Source of the DNA: Chrysopilus asiliformis
Taxonomy: Eukaryota > Arthropoda > Insecta > Diptera > Rhagionidae
DNA: 64,000 nt
Direction: 5' to 3'
NCBI GenBank assembly: GCA_964034945.1
Contig: OZ035961.1
Span: forward strand, 13,037,501 to 13,101,500
Below, piece after piece: positions 51,396 through 62,186 of this stretch (the first letter of the stretch is position 1; the number at the start of each line of letters is the position of its first letter). A program made the translations under genes and the position numbers. The notes beneath the pieces are model-generated. The model worked only from the letters and a program-made list of their open reading frames with translations. It did no database searches and was not told the DNA's origin.

Positions 51396-53094
51396 TCAAG
51401 CTGCAGAGCTATCACTGACTTTTTGATGTGTTCTTCGATGTTTATTAAGAACACTGGAGCGTTTGAATGCCTTCGAACAAATATCACAGGGAAAAGGTCT
51501 TTCACCAGAATGAACGCGAAGATGCCGAGTAAGTGAACTCGACTGATTGAAACCTTTAGAACAAATCGTACAAACGTATTTCCGCTCAGAACTATGAATT
51601 CGGATGTGAGTGCTTAAATCCGAAGAACTTTTGAACGCTTTTGAGCATATATCACATTTGTAAGGACGTTCATTGATGTGATTTATCTGATGCCTTCTCA
51701 GACTACAAGAATGTTTAAATGATTTTGAACAAATCTCACAGACATGTGACCGATCGCTGCTGTGCACATCGTTGTGACTCTTCAGAATATGTGCGCTTTT
51801 AAAGGTTTTTGGGCAAATGTGGCATTTATAAGACCGGTCATCCAAATGGGATCTCTGATGGGCATTAAAATTAGAAGAATCTTTAAAGGTTTTGGGGCAC
51901 ATATCACAAACATAGGGCCTCTCATTACTATGAGTTTTTAAGTGTCTCGAAAGATAAAAAGCTTGGTTAAATCCCTTTGAGCAAATTTTACAAACAAACG
52001 ACTTTTCAGTATTGTGAATCCGACAGTGTTTTAAAAGAATAGAAGGTGTTTTAAATGTTTTTGAACACACATCACAAGCATATGGATGATCATTTGCATG
52101 TAGTGTCTGGAGATAATAAGTTAGACTACCTTCATATTTAAATGCTTTTGAACAAATATTACACACTAGCGATAAATCGTTTGTATGAACAACCATGTGT
52201 ATCTTCAGTGAAAAGTTTTGAGAGAATGATTTTCCGCAAACTGGGCACTTGTACGGTAAATAGGGCGTCATCTGGGTAGCGCACGGTAAGTGAGTTTCAT
52301 ACCCAAATTGATCAGTAAATGTTTGAAAGCATATCTGGCAATTGAAATTCTCCTGTTTTATTTCAATCATGTCTTCCGCAAGAGATTCTTCCATATAATC
52401 ATTATCAACTTTTAATGCTTGGTACCGAAGCATTCCACTTTCTATCACACGATTCACGCATCCACCACATAACAATTTGTCCCCTCTGTCGTAATCGGAA
52501 GGCTAAAAAATGTTAATTAGTTTTGTTGTCTTTGAACAGAAACTAAAGACTTACTGATATTCCAACAATTTCTTCGAACAGGTGGCTCAAATTTACGTCG
52601 CCAACTTCTAATTCAATTGGTATGTCACTGAAGATGTCGGACATATCATCATCAAAGCCCATGCAAATCAAACATTGTTGCTGGATTTCCTCGCTTTCCA
52701 ATTTTATTATTTCTCCTGAATTACATTCTAAGTCACCACTTTGCACATTCTGCATTTCAGAAACTTTCCGGTAAGATTCTTCTGCTTGCCGGCGCAATAT
52801 AAACAAGTTTTGCAGGCGTGAAAAACAGTCTCCACAAACGAATCTTGAGAGCTCATCATCCGCCGATATCTAATAAGTTTTTATAAATCTGTTTCTAAAT
52901 CAATTGATATCAAGTATATTTACCTTGATTCCAGTTGTCCTAGTAAATGATTCACAAATACACTGCATGTCATGTTCATTGCCCTTGATTTCCTTGAAAC
53001 TCACAAGCATATCAAACATATTTTCATCCTCGTAGCACTGGCAAATTCTACAATATCCTGTCCGCTCGGACTTTATTTCTAGTGTTGTTGACAT
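51396..53094 (-). CDS. ZAD zinc-finger protein, paralog A (two ZADs + 11 fingers)
   Basis: Exons at 52924-53094, 52555-52869 and 51396-52502 (171, 315 and 1107 nt, all phase 0) give 530 aa; the introns are 54 and 52 nt. ZAD1 has the pairs CRIC (15/18) and CGDC (69/72); a second ZAD has CLIC (123/126) and CGGC (174/177). Eleven fingers follow: the first is C2HC-type, the rest are C2H2 with short linkers. Finger 3 reads LTYYLQTLH, with the first zinc-binding His replaced by Tyr. ZADs bind zinc and mediate dimerisation in insect transcription factors, so a nuclear DNA-binding role is inferred; the target is unknown. It is the most downstream gene of a four-gene head-to-tail cluster and very similar to B. 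A minus-strand AATAAA lies at 51206-51211. The start codon aligns with those of the other three paralogs. Confidence 0.9.
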
Positions 53095-54351
53095 TTTTCG
53101 ATTTCTACTAATTAGGTTTCATTCCTTGATAAATTGATACTTGAAGATTGATATGAATTTATTCTTAGCCCACTACAGTTTGTTATTTACTGTTGCCAGT
53201 TTTTAGCTTTTGGACCTAGTGCTGGGTATTCATAAAGCACACAAATTTTCATCATTCTAAAAATGAATTTTACAATAATGGTACAACAATTTTTATTTTT
53301 ATTTAACAACAGAAACTAATTCAAAATGAAGTAAACAACCTCATTTCACAAACAAAAACAATAAACTGACAGCTGTCAAAGTTTTTCGCCGCAGTGTCTT
53401 CAAATTCGCTAAAACGCACATTGGATTCAAACAATATAACGATGTTATATATATATTGATATATATGTAAAGACTTATTTTTATTAAGTAAACTTCTTAT
53501 TTTAATTATATATAGTTTTTCAATTAGATTTATTAAATTATTATTATTTTTAACATTGATAAAAAACAATTAATTAGCAACGAACTTGTTTGTTAGAAGA
53601 ACAATGAAAAAGTAAGTTTATAAATTTTCCGTTGACAGAATATCAAAATTTCAGTTACTTTTTTAAATAATAAAAATTACATTTTTATGTGTCAAGTGTT
53701 TTCTAAAATGAAAGTGTTATTTTGATGAATGTATAAAATGTAGACCGCTACAAACAATTTAAATATTAAATATATTAGACGGGCAATGAACAATGGGCTC
53801 TTTAGTGTATTGACGCTAGTTCATTTTCGGAAAGGTATGTAAACCATAACTTGTTGATAACAAAATTATTCACATTTTAGTTGGACTATGAATTGATTTA
53901 ACTTTTATAACTATTGCTCACCTATTTTTTATTTGATTTTCTGTTATTTATATTTTATTTTAATTTTATATAATATTTTGTTAATCATCACCTTTATTTT
54001 TTTATGGAATAAATGAAATTAAAACTGTAACCCAACTATTTAAAAAAAGCTTTATTTAATTTTCTTATCCTATACACATAAAAACCTATTATAATACTGA
54101 AAAATATAATTGGGAATATTGATGGTTTTAGAAACGTCCTTGTGCATATTAGGAAAAATCGTATGGAGACACTTACGTAAAAGCAAAAGTTACATACGTT
54201 TTTTGTCCAAAAATCATATTTTGGTCACTCCTACTGCCCAAACAGATAGAACAGTTTTCTCGATTTTATTGAAAGCGGTGGTTCGAAAAAAATATCCAAA
54301 CAAGTGCTTACAATATAATTTCACATAAAATTTATATATCAAGCATAAAGC
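53095..54351. other. Intergenic between paralogs A and B
   Basis: Upstream flank of A and 3' flank of B. The B flank from about 53915 parallels that of A from about 51049, including the AATAAA site. No other gene. Confidence 0.6.
53363..53410 (-). promoter_or_regulatory. Shared upstream box of the ZAD cluster (A)
   Basis: Contains the palindrome TGACAGCTGTCA (E-box CAGCTG) followed on the plus strand by TTTTTCGCCGCA and CTTCAAATTCGC. The same block lies about 220-330 bp upstream of the ATG in all four paralogs, while the sequence between box and gene is less conserved in A. A CAGCTG E-box is a known core-promoter motif class in Drosophila; the role here is inferred. Confidence 0.5.
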
Positions 54352-56053
54352 TCAATCTGCAGAGCTATCACTGACTTTTTGATGTGTTCTTCGATGTTTA
54401 TTAAGAACACTGGAGCGTTTGTATGCCTTCGAACAAATATCACAGGGGAAAGGTCTTTCATCAGAATGAACGCGAAGATGCTGGGTAAGTGAACTAGACT
54501 GATTGAAACCTTTAGAACAAATCGTACAAACGTATTTCCGCTCAGAACTATGAATTCGGATGTGAGTGCTTAAATCCGAAGAACTTTTAAACGCCTTTGA
54601 GCAGATATCACATTTGTAAGGACGTTCATTGATGTGATTTATCTTATGCTTTCTAAGACTGGAGGAATGTTTAAATGATTTTGAACAAATCTCACAGACG
54701 TATGACCGATCGCTGCTATGCACATCAATATGACTCTTCAGAATATCTGTGTTTTTGAACGCTTTTGGACAAATGTGGCACTTATGTGGACGCTCATCCA
54801 AATGGGACCTCTTATGGGCATTAAAATTAGAAGAATCTTTAAAGGTTTTGGGGCACATATTACAAACATAGGGCCTCTCATTACTATGAGTTTTTAAGTG
54901 TCTCGAAAGATAAAAAGCTTGGTTAAATCCCTTTGAGCAAATTTTACAAACAAACGACTTTTCAGTATTGTGAATACGACAGTGTTTTAAAAGAACTGAA
55001 GGTGTTTTAAACGTTTTTGAACATACTTCACAAGCATATGGACGATCATTTGCATGTAGCGTCTGGAGATGATAAGTTAGACTACCTTCATATTTAAATG
55101 CTTTTGAACAAATATTACACACAAGCGATAAATCGTTTGTATGAACAACCATGTGTAACTTCAGTGAAAAGTTTTGAGAGAATGATTTTCCGCAAACTGG
55201 GCACTTGTAAGGTAAATAGGGCGTCATCTGGGTAGCGCAAGGTAAGTGAGTTTCATACCCAAATTGATCAGTAAATGTTTGAAAGCATATCTGGCAATTG
55301 AAATTCTCCTGTTTTATCTCAACCAGATCTGACGCAGAAGATTCTTCCATAGGTGTTGTATCGGGTTTTGATGCTTGGTACCGAAGCATTCCACTTTCAA
55401 TTACACGGTTCACGCATCCACCACATAACAATTTGTCCCCTCTGTCGTAATCGGAAGGCTGGAAAATATTAAATAATTCGGTTATCTTTGAACAGAAACT
55501 AAAGACTTACTGATATTCCAACAATTTCTTCGAACAGGTGGCTCAATTTATTTACGTCGCCAACTTCTAATTCAATTGGTATGTCACTGAAGATATCGGA
55601 CATATCATCATCAGAGCCCATGCAAATCAAACATTGCTGTTGGAACTCGTCGCTTTCCATTTTTATTATTTCTCCTGAATTACATTCTAAGTCACCACTT
55701 GGCACATTCTGCATTTCAGCAATTTTCCGGTAAGATTGTTCTGCTTGCCGGCGCAATAAAAACAAGTTTTGCAGGCGTGAAAAACAGTCTCCACAAACGA
55801 ATCTTGAGAGCTCATCATCCGCCGATATCTAATAAGTTTTTATAAATCTGTTTCTAAATTAATTGATATCAAGTATATTTACCTTGATTCCAGTTGTCCT
55901 AGTAAATGATTCACAAATACACTGCAGATCATTTTCATTGTCCTTTATTTCCTTGAAACTCTCAAGCATATCTAACATATTTTCATCCTCGTAGCATTGG
56001 CAAATTCTACAATATCCTGTCCGCTCGGACTTTATTTCTAGTTTTGTTGACAT
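54352..56053 (-). CDS. ZAD zinc-finger protein, paralog B (two ZADs + 11 fingers)
   Basis: Exons at 55883-56053, 55511-55828 and 54352-55458 (171, 318 and 1107 nt) give 531 aa; the introns are 54 and 52 nt at the same places as in A. ZAD1 CRIC/CGDC and ZAD2 CLIC/CGGC are complete. There are eleven fingers; finger 3 is intact (LTYHLQTLH), unlike in A. An open frame runs 24 codons upstream of the chosen ATG (56053), but the paralogs align from that ATG. The similarity to A covers coding sequence, introns and 3' flank, so the A/B duplication is recent compared with C. Its upstream flank resembles that of C more than that of A. A minus-strand AATAAA lies at 54051-54056. The function as a DNA-binding regulator is inferred from the domains. 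Confidence 0.9.
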
Positions 56054-56947
56054 TTTACTATTGATACTGAATAGATTTAATTTATTTCTAAACAAAATCA
56101 ATGGATATTTCGGGCTTTTATTCAAATTCCTTGTTTGACGGAGTGTTTATATCCTCCTAGTTTATATCCAAATCATTCATAAGAAAATTACTTTTTTACT
56201 ATCCCACAAATAAAGCTCAGAATTTTAGTTATGTCCCTTTCACCACAAATTTCACAATCCTTCTTTTTATATCTTTTCAACAATTAATAAGAACCGAACA
56301 CGAAATAAACAATTTCGTTTTATAAGCAAAACAAAAAAATTACATCTGTCAGTTTTTCGCTGCAAATTCGCCGCAAAAAGTGGTTTTGAATTCAATCTAA
56401 ATTTTAAATAAGAAAGTTTTACGGTTTTTTATTCTACAGTCTGTGCTAGAGTGGAACCCGTTTATAACGATATTCTAGCTGTAATGACAAATATATAAAT
56501 ATTTTATTAAAGGTATCATTGTTATTAACGATGATAATTTTTTTGATTTCCTGATTATGATCATTTTTAATTTGTTTTCGAAAATGGTGCTTAAATAATG
56601 TTGTGTTCCAAACAAAGTATAAACTCAATAGCAAAACAGATTTTACATTTTACGCTTTATATGACTGGTCATAAAATAAAAACAAAATATTCTTTCTTAT
56701 AGCAAAGTTTAATTTCTGTGTCATCACTCCCTGCATTTCATAATTTAGTAATTCAGATTAAGCTAAAATTCAACCAAGAAAAGTGTATTTAAACTAGACT
56801 TCAGTATTTAAAAAAAATTTATTAAATTTTCTTAGCCTAAACACATTTGAAAAATTTAAATTAAACAAATTCACCATAATAAATAAAATTCATTTTCGGC
56901 CAAGTTGAGAAAAGCAGTTGATAGTCTGGAAATACCGAGCAGAAAAC
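56054..56947. other. Intergenic between paralogs B and C
   Basis: Holds the upstream box of B and the 3' flank and AATAAA of C. No further gene. Confidence 0.6.
56338..56375 (-). promoter_or_regulatory. Shared upstream box of the ZAD cluster (B)
   Basis: A degenerate version: ACATCTGTCAGTTTTTCGCTGC followed by AAATTCGCCGC. The E-box half is altered but the CGC-rich half is kept. Confidence 0.45.
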
Positions 56948-58635
56948 TCAATCAGTACTTTTTTGATGCGTTCTTCGATGTTTAGTAAGAGCAGTAGAAC
57001 GTTTAAACGCCTTCGAACAAATATCACAGGGAAAAGGACGTTCACCGGAATGGACCCGAAGATGCTGTGTAAGGGAACCCGATTGATTGAAACCTTTAGA
57101 ACAAATCGTACAAGTGTATTTCCGCTCCGAGCTATGAGTTCTCAGGTGAGTATTCAAATTCGTAGCTAACTTAAATCCTTTGGAACAATTTTTACACTTA
57201 AATGGACGGTCATCCGAGTGAATTCGCATATGTTCTGTAAGATAGTAAGCGTGTTTGAAGGATTTTAAACAAATCTCACAAGTATAGGGGCGGTCACTAT
57301 TGTGAATACCAATATGTCGGTTCAGAGTTTGTGAATTTTTAAAGGTTTTTGGACAAATTTGGCACTGAAAAGGTCGTTTACTTTGATGAATCTGCTTATG
57401 AACAGAAAGATTCGAAGAATATCTGAACGATTTGGAGCAGATATCACATTCATATGGCCGGTCATCGCTATGAATTCGCTGATGTTCCATAAGATAAGAA
57501 ACTTGGTTAAATGACTTTGAACAAATCGTGCAAACAAATTCACTCTGAGTATTGTGAGTACGAAGATGTTTTCTGAGAGCATCAGACCTCTTAAATGTTT
57601 TTGAACACACTTCACACGCAAATAAGCGTTCATCTGAGTGTGTTCGTAGATGATAAGTAAGAGTATGTGAATGCTTAAATGCCTTTGAACAAATATTACA
57701 CACGTGCGATCTCTCATTGGTATGCACCAACATGTGTCTCTTCTGGGCAGAATTATCAATGAACGATTTCTCACAAACTGGACAATTATAGGGTCGATCA
57801 GGTGATTTCTGGCTAATGCAAGGCATGTGAGCTTCGTACTCGAAATGACCAGCAAACGACTTCAGGCATATCTGACACATGAAACTTTCCTGTTTTATTT
57901 CGATCGTGTCTTCCGAAAGAGATTCCGCGATAGGATTTGCATTCGTTTTTAATGCTTGATATCGTAGCATACTGCATCCCATTACACGGCTCACACATCC
58001 TCCACATAACAATTTGTTTCCGCTATCGTAATCCGAAGGCTAAAAAAACATGGAATAAGTTTCGTCTTTTATAAACGACCCTAAATACTCACTGATATCC
58101 CGACAATTTCCTCAAATATGTGGCTTAGTTTTTCCACGTAGTCTACGTCAAGTTCGAAAGTTATATCACTAAAAATATCAGACATCTCATCATCATAACC
58201 CATGCAAATCAGGCACTGTGGTTGAGTCTCTTTTTCCCACTTTATTATTTGTCCTGAATTATTTTCTAAGTTATTACTTTGAAGTTCCTTTGTTTCAGTA
58301 AGCTTTCGATGTGAGTCTTTCGCTTGCTGACGTAATAATAAAAAGTCCTTCAAACGGGTGAAACAGTCTCCACATACGAATCGCGAGTGCTTATCATCTA
58401 TAGATACCTAATTAATTTAAACTAATTATCGTTATCTGAATAGATTAATTTTGATTATATTTACTTTGATTCCAGTTGTCCTAGTAAACGATTCACAAAT
58501 AGACTGCAGGTCATCTTCATTACCATTGATTTCGTTCAAACCCTCAAGCATATCAAACATATTTTCATCCTCGTAGCACTGGCAAATCCCACAATATCCT
58601 GTCCGTTCGGACTTAATTTGGGCTGTTGTTGACAT
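56948..58635 (-). CDS. ZAD zinc-finger protein, paralog C (two ZADs + 11 fingers)
   Basis: Exons at 58465-58635, 58093-58407 and 56948-58039 (171, 315 and 1092 nt, phase 0) give 525 aa; the introns are 57 and 53 nt. ZAD1 begins CGIC rather than CRIC, but its cysteines are kept, with CGDC following. ZAD2 has CLIC (122/125) and CGGC (174/177). The first finger is C2HC and ten C2H2 fingers follow. Its helix residues differ from A and B at most fingers, so its DNA target probably differs; the last two fingers are nearly the same in all three. It is the closest relative of D for ZAD2 and exon 3. A minus-strand AATAAA lies at 56818-56823. Confidence 0.9.
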
Positions 58636-59381
58636 TTTTCAGTTGAGACTGAATGGATTTAAGTTATTTCTAAACAATATTAATGGAAACCGGGCATTTA
58701 TTCGAATTTTTTCACTGACGGACTGTTTTTATTACTTTCAGTTTATCTTTGAATCATCCAAAAGGTTTTTTTTTCATCTGATAAAGGAAGCTCAAAATTT
58801 ATTTATTTCACTTCACCACAAATTTCAAAATCTTTCTTTTTTATTCCTTTTCAACAATTAACAAAACTAAACACAAAATTAACAATCTCGTTTCGCAAGC
58901 AAAACAAAAAACTGACAGCTGTCACAGTTTACGCCGCAAAATCTGCAAATTCGCCGAAAATAAGAATCAAATCAAATTTACTGCTACTTCACATATGGTT
59001 TATGAACTTTGATGAACTGTTATCACATCTTTATTATTTTTTTTCTATTACTTAAATGTTATACTTTTCTAGAAATGTATTTTAGGAATGTACAAAAAAT
59101 AATTCAGTATTGTTTTTGTATGGTTGCGCCCGCCATTGCGTTTCACTGATTTTTAGCCAAACAGCCGAAAATAAGAAAAATTAATTTCAAACATTTCAAA
59201 TACGATTTTCTCAAATAAGAGCCAGTAACACGTCATGATTAAATAACATATTATTAAATATCACATCTCTGATAAACGTTTCAAAAATATTGAGTGATTT
59301 TTTAAATTCCGGGTAATGAGCCATTAAATTTCATACAAACCCATACATATATGTACATACATAAGTAAAAAGCATTTTTTT
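58636..59381. other. Upstream flank of paralog C
   Basis: Contains the shared box at 58910-58957; the remainder up to the piggyBac element is AT-rich and shows no gene and no leftover zinc fingers of paralog D. Confidence 0.55.
58910..58957 (-). promoter_or_regulatory. Shared upstream box of the ZAD cluster (C)
   Basis: The palindrome TGACAGCTGTCA is complete and followed by GTTTACGCCGCA and GCAAATTCGCCG. Confidence 0.5.
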
Positions 59382-59385
59382 TTAA

Positions 59386-60448
59386 CCCAGATATGCCTAA
59401 AAGTTATTTAGAAGATCAAAATTAAAAATTTGATGTAAATTGCACTTTATTAGGTATAAAGAAAACAGTAATACTCTTAAAATATGAATTGTTTTTCAAA
59501 AAGATAGAGTTTTGAGCCGTACTACATATAGTACATTAGGCATATACACATTTGTGAAAACAAATTAATTTTTTTGTGTGGAAGAAAACAAAACCCCACA
59601 TGAACCCCGATATCGCACTTTGAACAAATGGTAGTTGTTCTTTGGTGACAATGACCACATCGAGTATGTTTTTCATGGGGAATAACAAGATGGTCTAGTC
59701 GATCATACCTTACATCGAGCTCTTGTGTCCTACCTTTGTGTCCTTTTTGATAAGACGGAAGTTTTCTGTTTTGCGCTAGTAATGATTTGGCAATCCTCCT
59801 TCTAAAACTTAGTTGATCCAAATCTCCTTAATTTTTTCAATGCAACTGCCAAGCATTCGAAATTGATAAACCTATACAGTGGGTTAGCAAGGGTAAATAC
59901 AATTTTTTCCCCTGATAAAAATGCTATATAAGCTAATGTTTTGATCTGAACGATCAACTCCTCCCATATTCGGATTATCATTATCATTTTCCAACACAAC
60001 AAGAGCTTCATGAAGTGAGAACCCCCTGAAATAGAATTACATTCATAGATATAGATTTTCCTAATGTACTATATTTAGTACACCTCTGATTCATCTCCCG
60101 CACAACAACAAATCTCCTAAATACGGTAAATATGTGAATTTCCCCTGATAACATCACCATTTGTTGTAATGTTCCACATAGAGTGAAAGTTTATTTTTGG
60201 TTTATTTTGCCTGAAAACAACTCACCTTTCGAAACGTATGCGCTTATCATCCATTTTCCCTTTTTCGCAAACTTCTAATCTATCTAAAAAATAAACTGAA
60301 CCTCCAAAGTCACTGCAATGCTCTTACTTGCAATGTCTGATGAATAGTGAATAATTCCGAGCATTTCCCGATTTTGTCTGTATCGTCTGCTGTGCAGGAT
60401 CAGTCGAGTTTTAAGTGTACTACATATAGTACATTAGGCATATCTGGG
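59386..60448. mobile_element. Non-autonomous piggyBac element with TTAA duplications
   Basis: The 15-bp ends CCCAGATATGCCTAA and their exact inverse at 60434-60448 are flanked by TTAA at 59382-59385 and 60449-60452, the target duplication of piggyBac. Subterminal repeats of GTACTACATATAGTACATTA occur near 59519 and 60417. The interior holds remains of a piggyBac transposase on the minus strand. At 1063 bp it is far shorter than an autonomous element. It sits between paralogs C and D, 86 bp past the stop of D. Confidence 0.9.
59522..60022 (-). pseudogene. piggyBac transposase remnant (third Asp block and Cys-rich C-terminus)
   Basis: Near 59944-59976 the minus strand reads NPNMGGVDRSDQNISLY, the block around the last catalytic Asp of piggyBac transposases, followed by IRGK and, after a frameshift, PLLTHCIGLSISNAWQLH. 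In-frame stops then interrupt it. The frame resumes as DQLSFRRRIAKSLL and ends with a Cys/His-rich zinc-binding tail (RCGHCHQRTTTICSKCDIGV, then CFLPH). Frameshift and stops make it inactive. Confidence 0.85.
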
Positions 60449-60534
60449 TTAAATATGATTTTCTAACATTAAAAAAATTAATTAAAACAAAAAAATTAGT
60501 TTTTAATCAGATTCGCATGACATGTTTCTTATCA

Positions 60535-62186
60535 TTATTCTTTGCTGTTGTTTCGCTTTGCTTCTTCTTGAAGTTGTCTGTAACAATTGAGGGATGAGTT
60601 AATGCTTCTTGAAACGTTACCACTCCGTTCTTCGTCGGGATCAGCCTGAAGTAGGATATCGATTCCTTGCTGAAAATGCTTAAGTGCTTTGGATAAATCC
60701 TTTAAGTCTAGCTGTCGGCGCAAAGGTAGCTTTACTTCATTTTTAGGTTCTTGGGCTATTTCAAGTTGAATTAATTCTTCATTGGAAAGAGGTTTACTAT
60801 CAGCATTTAGCAAATCAACCACATCATTTTCCTCCATATCGTCAAACCCAAGCGCTTTTCCTAGTATCAATATACTTTGGCGAATTTCGGGAACAGGATC
60901 TGTTTTAGGATCATTATGAATAACACATTCAGGCCATATTTTTTGCCACGCTTGATTTATAGTGGTTGATTTCAGCTCCTTCCATGATTTGCTAATGTTT
61001 TCTACTGCATGTTTGATGTTGAAATTTTTCCAGAATTGCTTAATCGAGGATTCGCTTCCGTTTTCGCTAATAAGTTGTTGAAAAGTTGTTCGCAAATAAT
61101 ACGCCTTAAAAGTGGCAATGGTGCCTTGGTCCATCGGCTGAATAAGCGCTGTGGTGTTTTTAGGAAGAAATTGAATCTCTACATCTTCCGATAATTCGGA
61201 TAAATTAACCGAAAGTGCTGAGCCTTGATGGAGTAAAAGTAAAATCTTGTTGGTTAAATTTTTGTTTTGTAAATATGATTTTACTTCAGGACAAAAGTTA
61301 TGTTTAAACCAGTCTTCAAAGAGTAGTTTGTCCAGCCAAGATTTTTTCTTTGATTTCCAAATTACAGGCAATTTCCTTTTGTCCAACCCTTTCAAAGCTC
61401 TTGGATTTTCAGAAGAATACACCAAAAGTGGTTTTAACTTAAAATCTCCCGCTGCGTTAGCACCAAGAAGCAACGTTAATCGTTGTTTGGACACTTTATA
61501 TCCACACGCACAATTTTCATCCCTTGCAATGTAAGTTCTTTCTGGCATCCGCTTCCAGTACAGTCCGGTTTCGCTAACATTGAATACTTGTTCAGGAGAG
61601 TACCCACCTCTTTCAATAATTTTTTTCAATATATCCGGATATTCCTTAGCTGCTTCAACGTCGACACAAACTATCCCACCTTTCGTTTTAATGTTGTGCA
61701 AATTATGTCGCTTTTTAAATTTTTGAAACCAACCTCTACTAGCTATAAAAGATAAATCTTTTAAAGTTTCGCCAATATCCTCACTCGTTAAACTCTTGAA
61801 AATGCTTTTTGCCTTTTCCTGAACAGTTGTTTGATCGATTGGCATATTTCTTCGAGTATTGTCCTCGATCCACAAACCCAATAATTTTTCCATTCTTTCT
61901 ATAATGCTGTTTCTTTCTCGGGTCAATTTTGATATACAAGATAGTGCAGCTGATTGCGAATATTTCTTGATTTTCTCCTTTTTATCCCGTATGGTTTGCA
62001 CCGTTGATTTTGCGAGTCCCAACGCAGTAGAAATTTCAGTAATTTTTTGACCCGCTTCAATTCGGCGCAAAACTTCAAGCTTAATGTCTAATGTGAGAGC
62101 TTTCCTGCTTCTTTTCTTATTTACATTTATGTCCAAGTTCGAAGAGCGCTTCGTAGCAATTTTCCCCGAAAAATTGGAATTTTTTA
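60535..62186 (-). CDS. Tigger/pogo (CENP-B/jerky-like) transposase reading frame, catalytically altered
   Basis: The frame is open for 550 codons after the proposed splice, or 533 from a TTG at 62136; the first in-frame ATG comes some 80 codons later, inside the DNA-binding region. Order (counting from 62136): psq-type helix-turn-helix (about 11-55, RKALTLDIKLEVLRRIEAG), CENP-B-type helix-turn-helix (about 80-150, ending RGWFQKFKKRH), then the DDE core. In the core, the usual NADETGL reads NVSETGL (Ser188), the usual LLxDN block reads LLLLHQG (His303), and QPMDQG keeps Asp336. Two of three metal-binding Asp are therefore lost while the frame stays open, which favours exaptation for DNA binding over transposition. 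No TIR of Tigger type was found at its edges. The C-terminus is helical and charged (KDLSKALKHFQQGIDILLQ). Confidence 0.85.

Noticed and set aside
57322..57855. 177-codon frame on the minus strand inside paralog C
   Set aside because: A shifted frame of the zinc-finger exon; the true frame has regular C2H2 spacing.
61247..61755. Plus-strand frames of about 90-95 codons across the transposase
   Set aside because: Antisense shadows of the longer, motif-bearing minus-strand frame.
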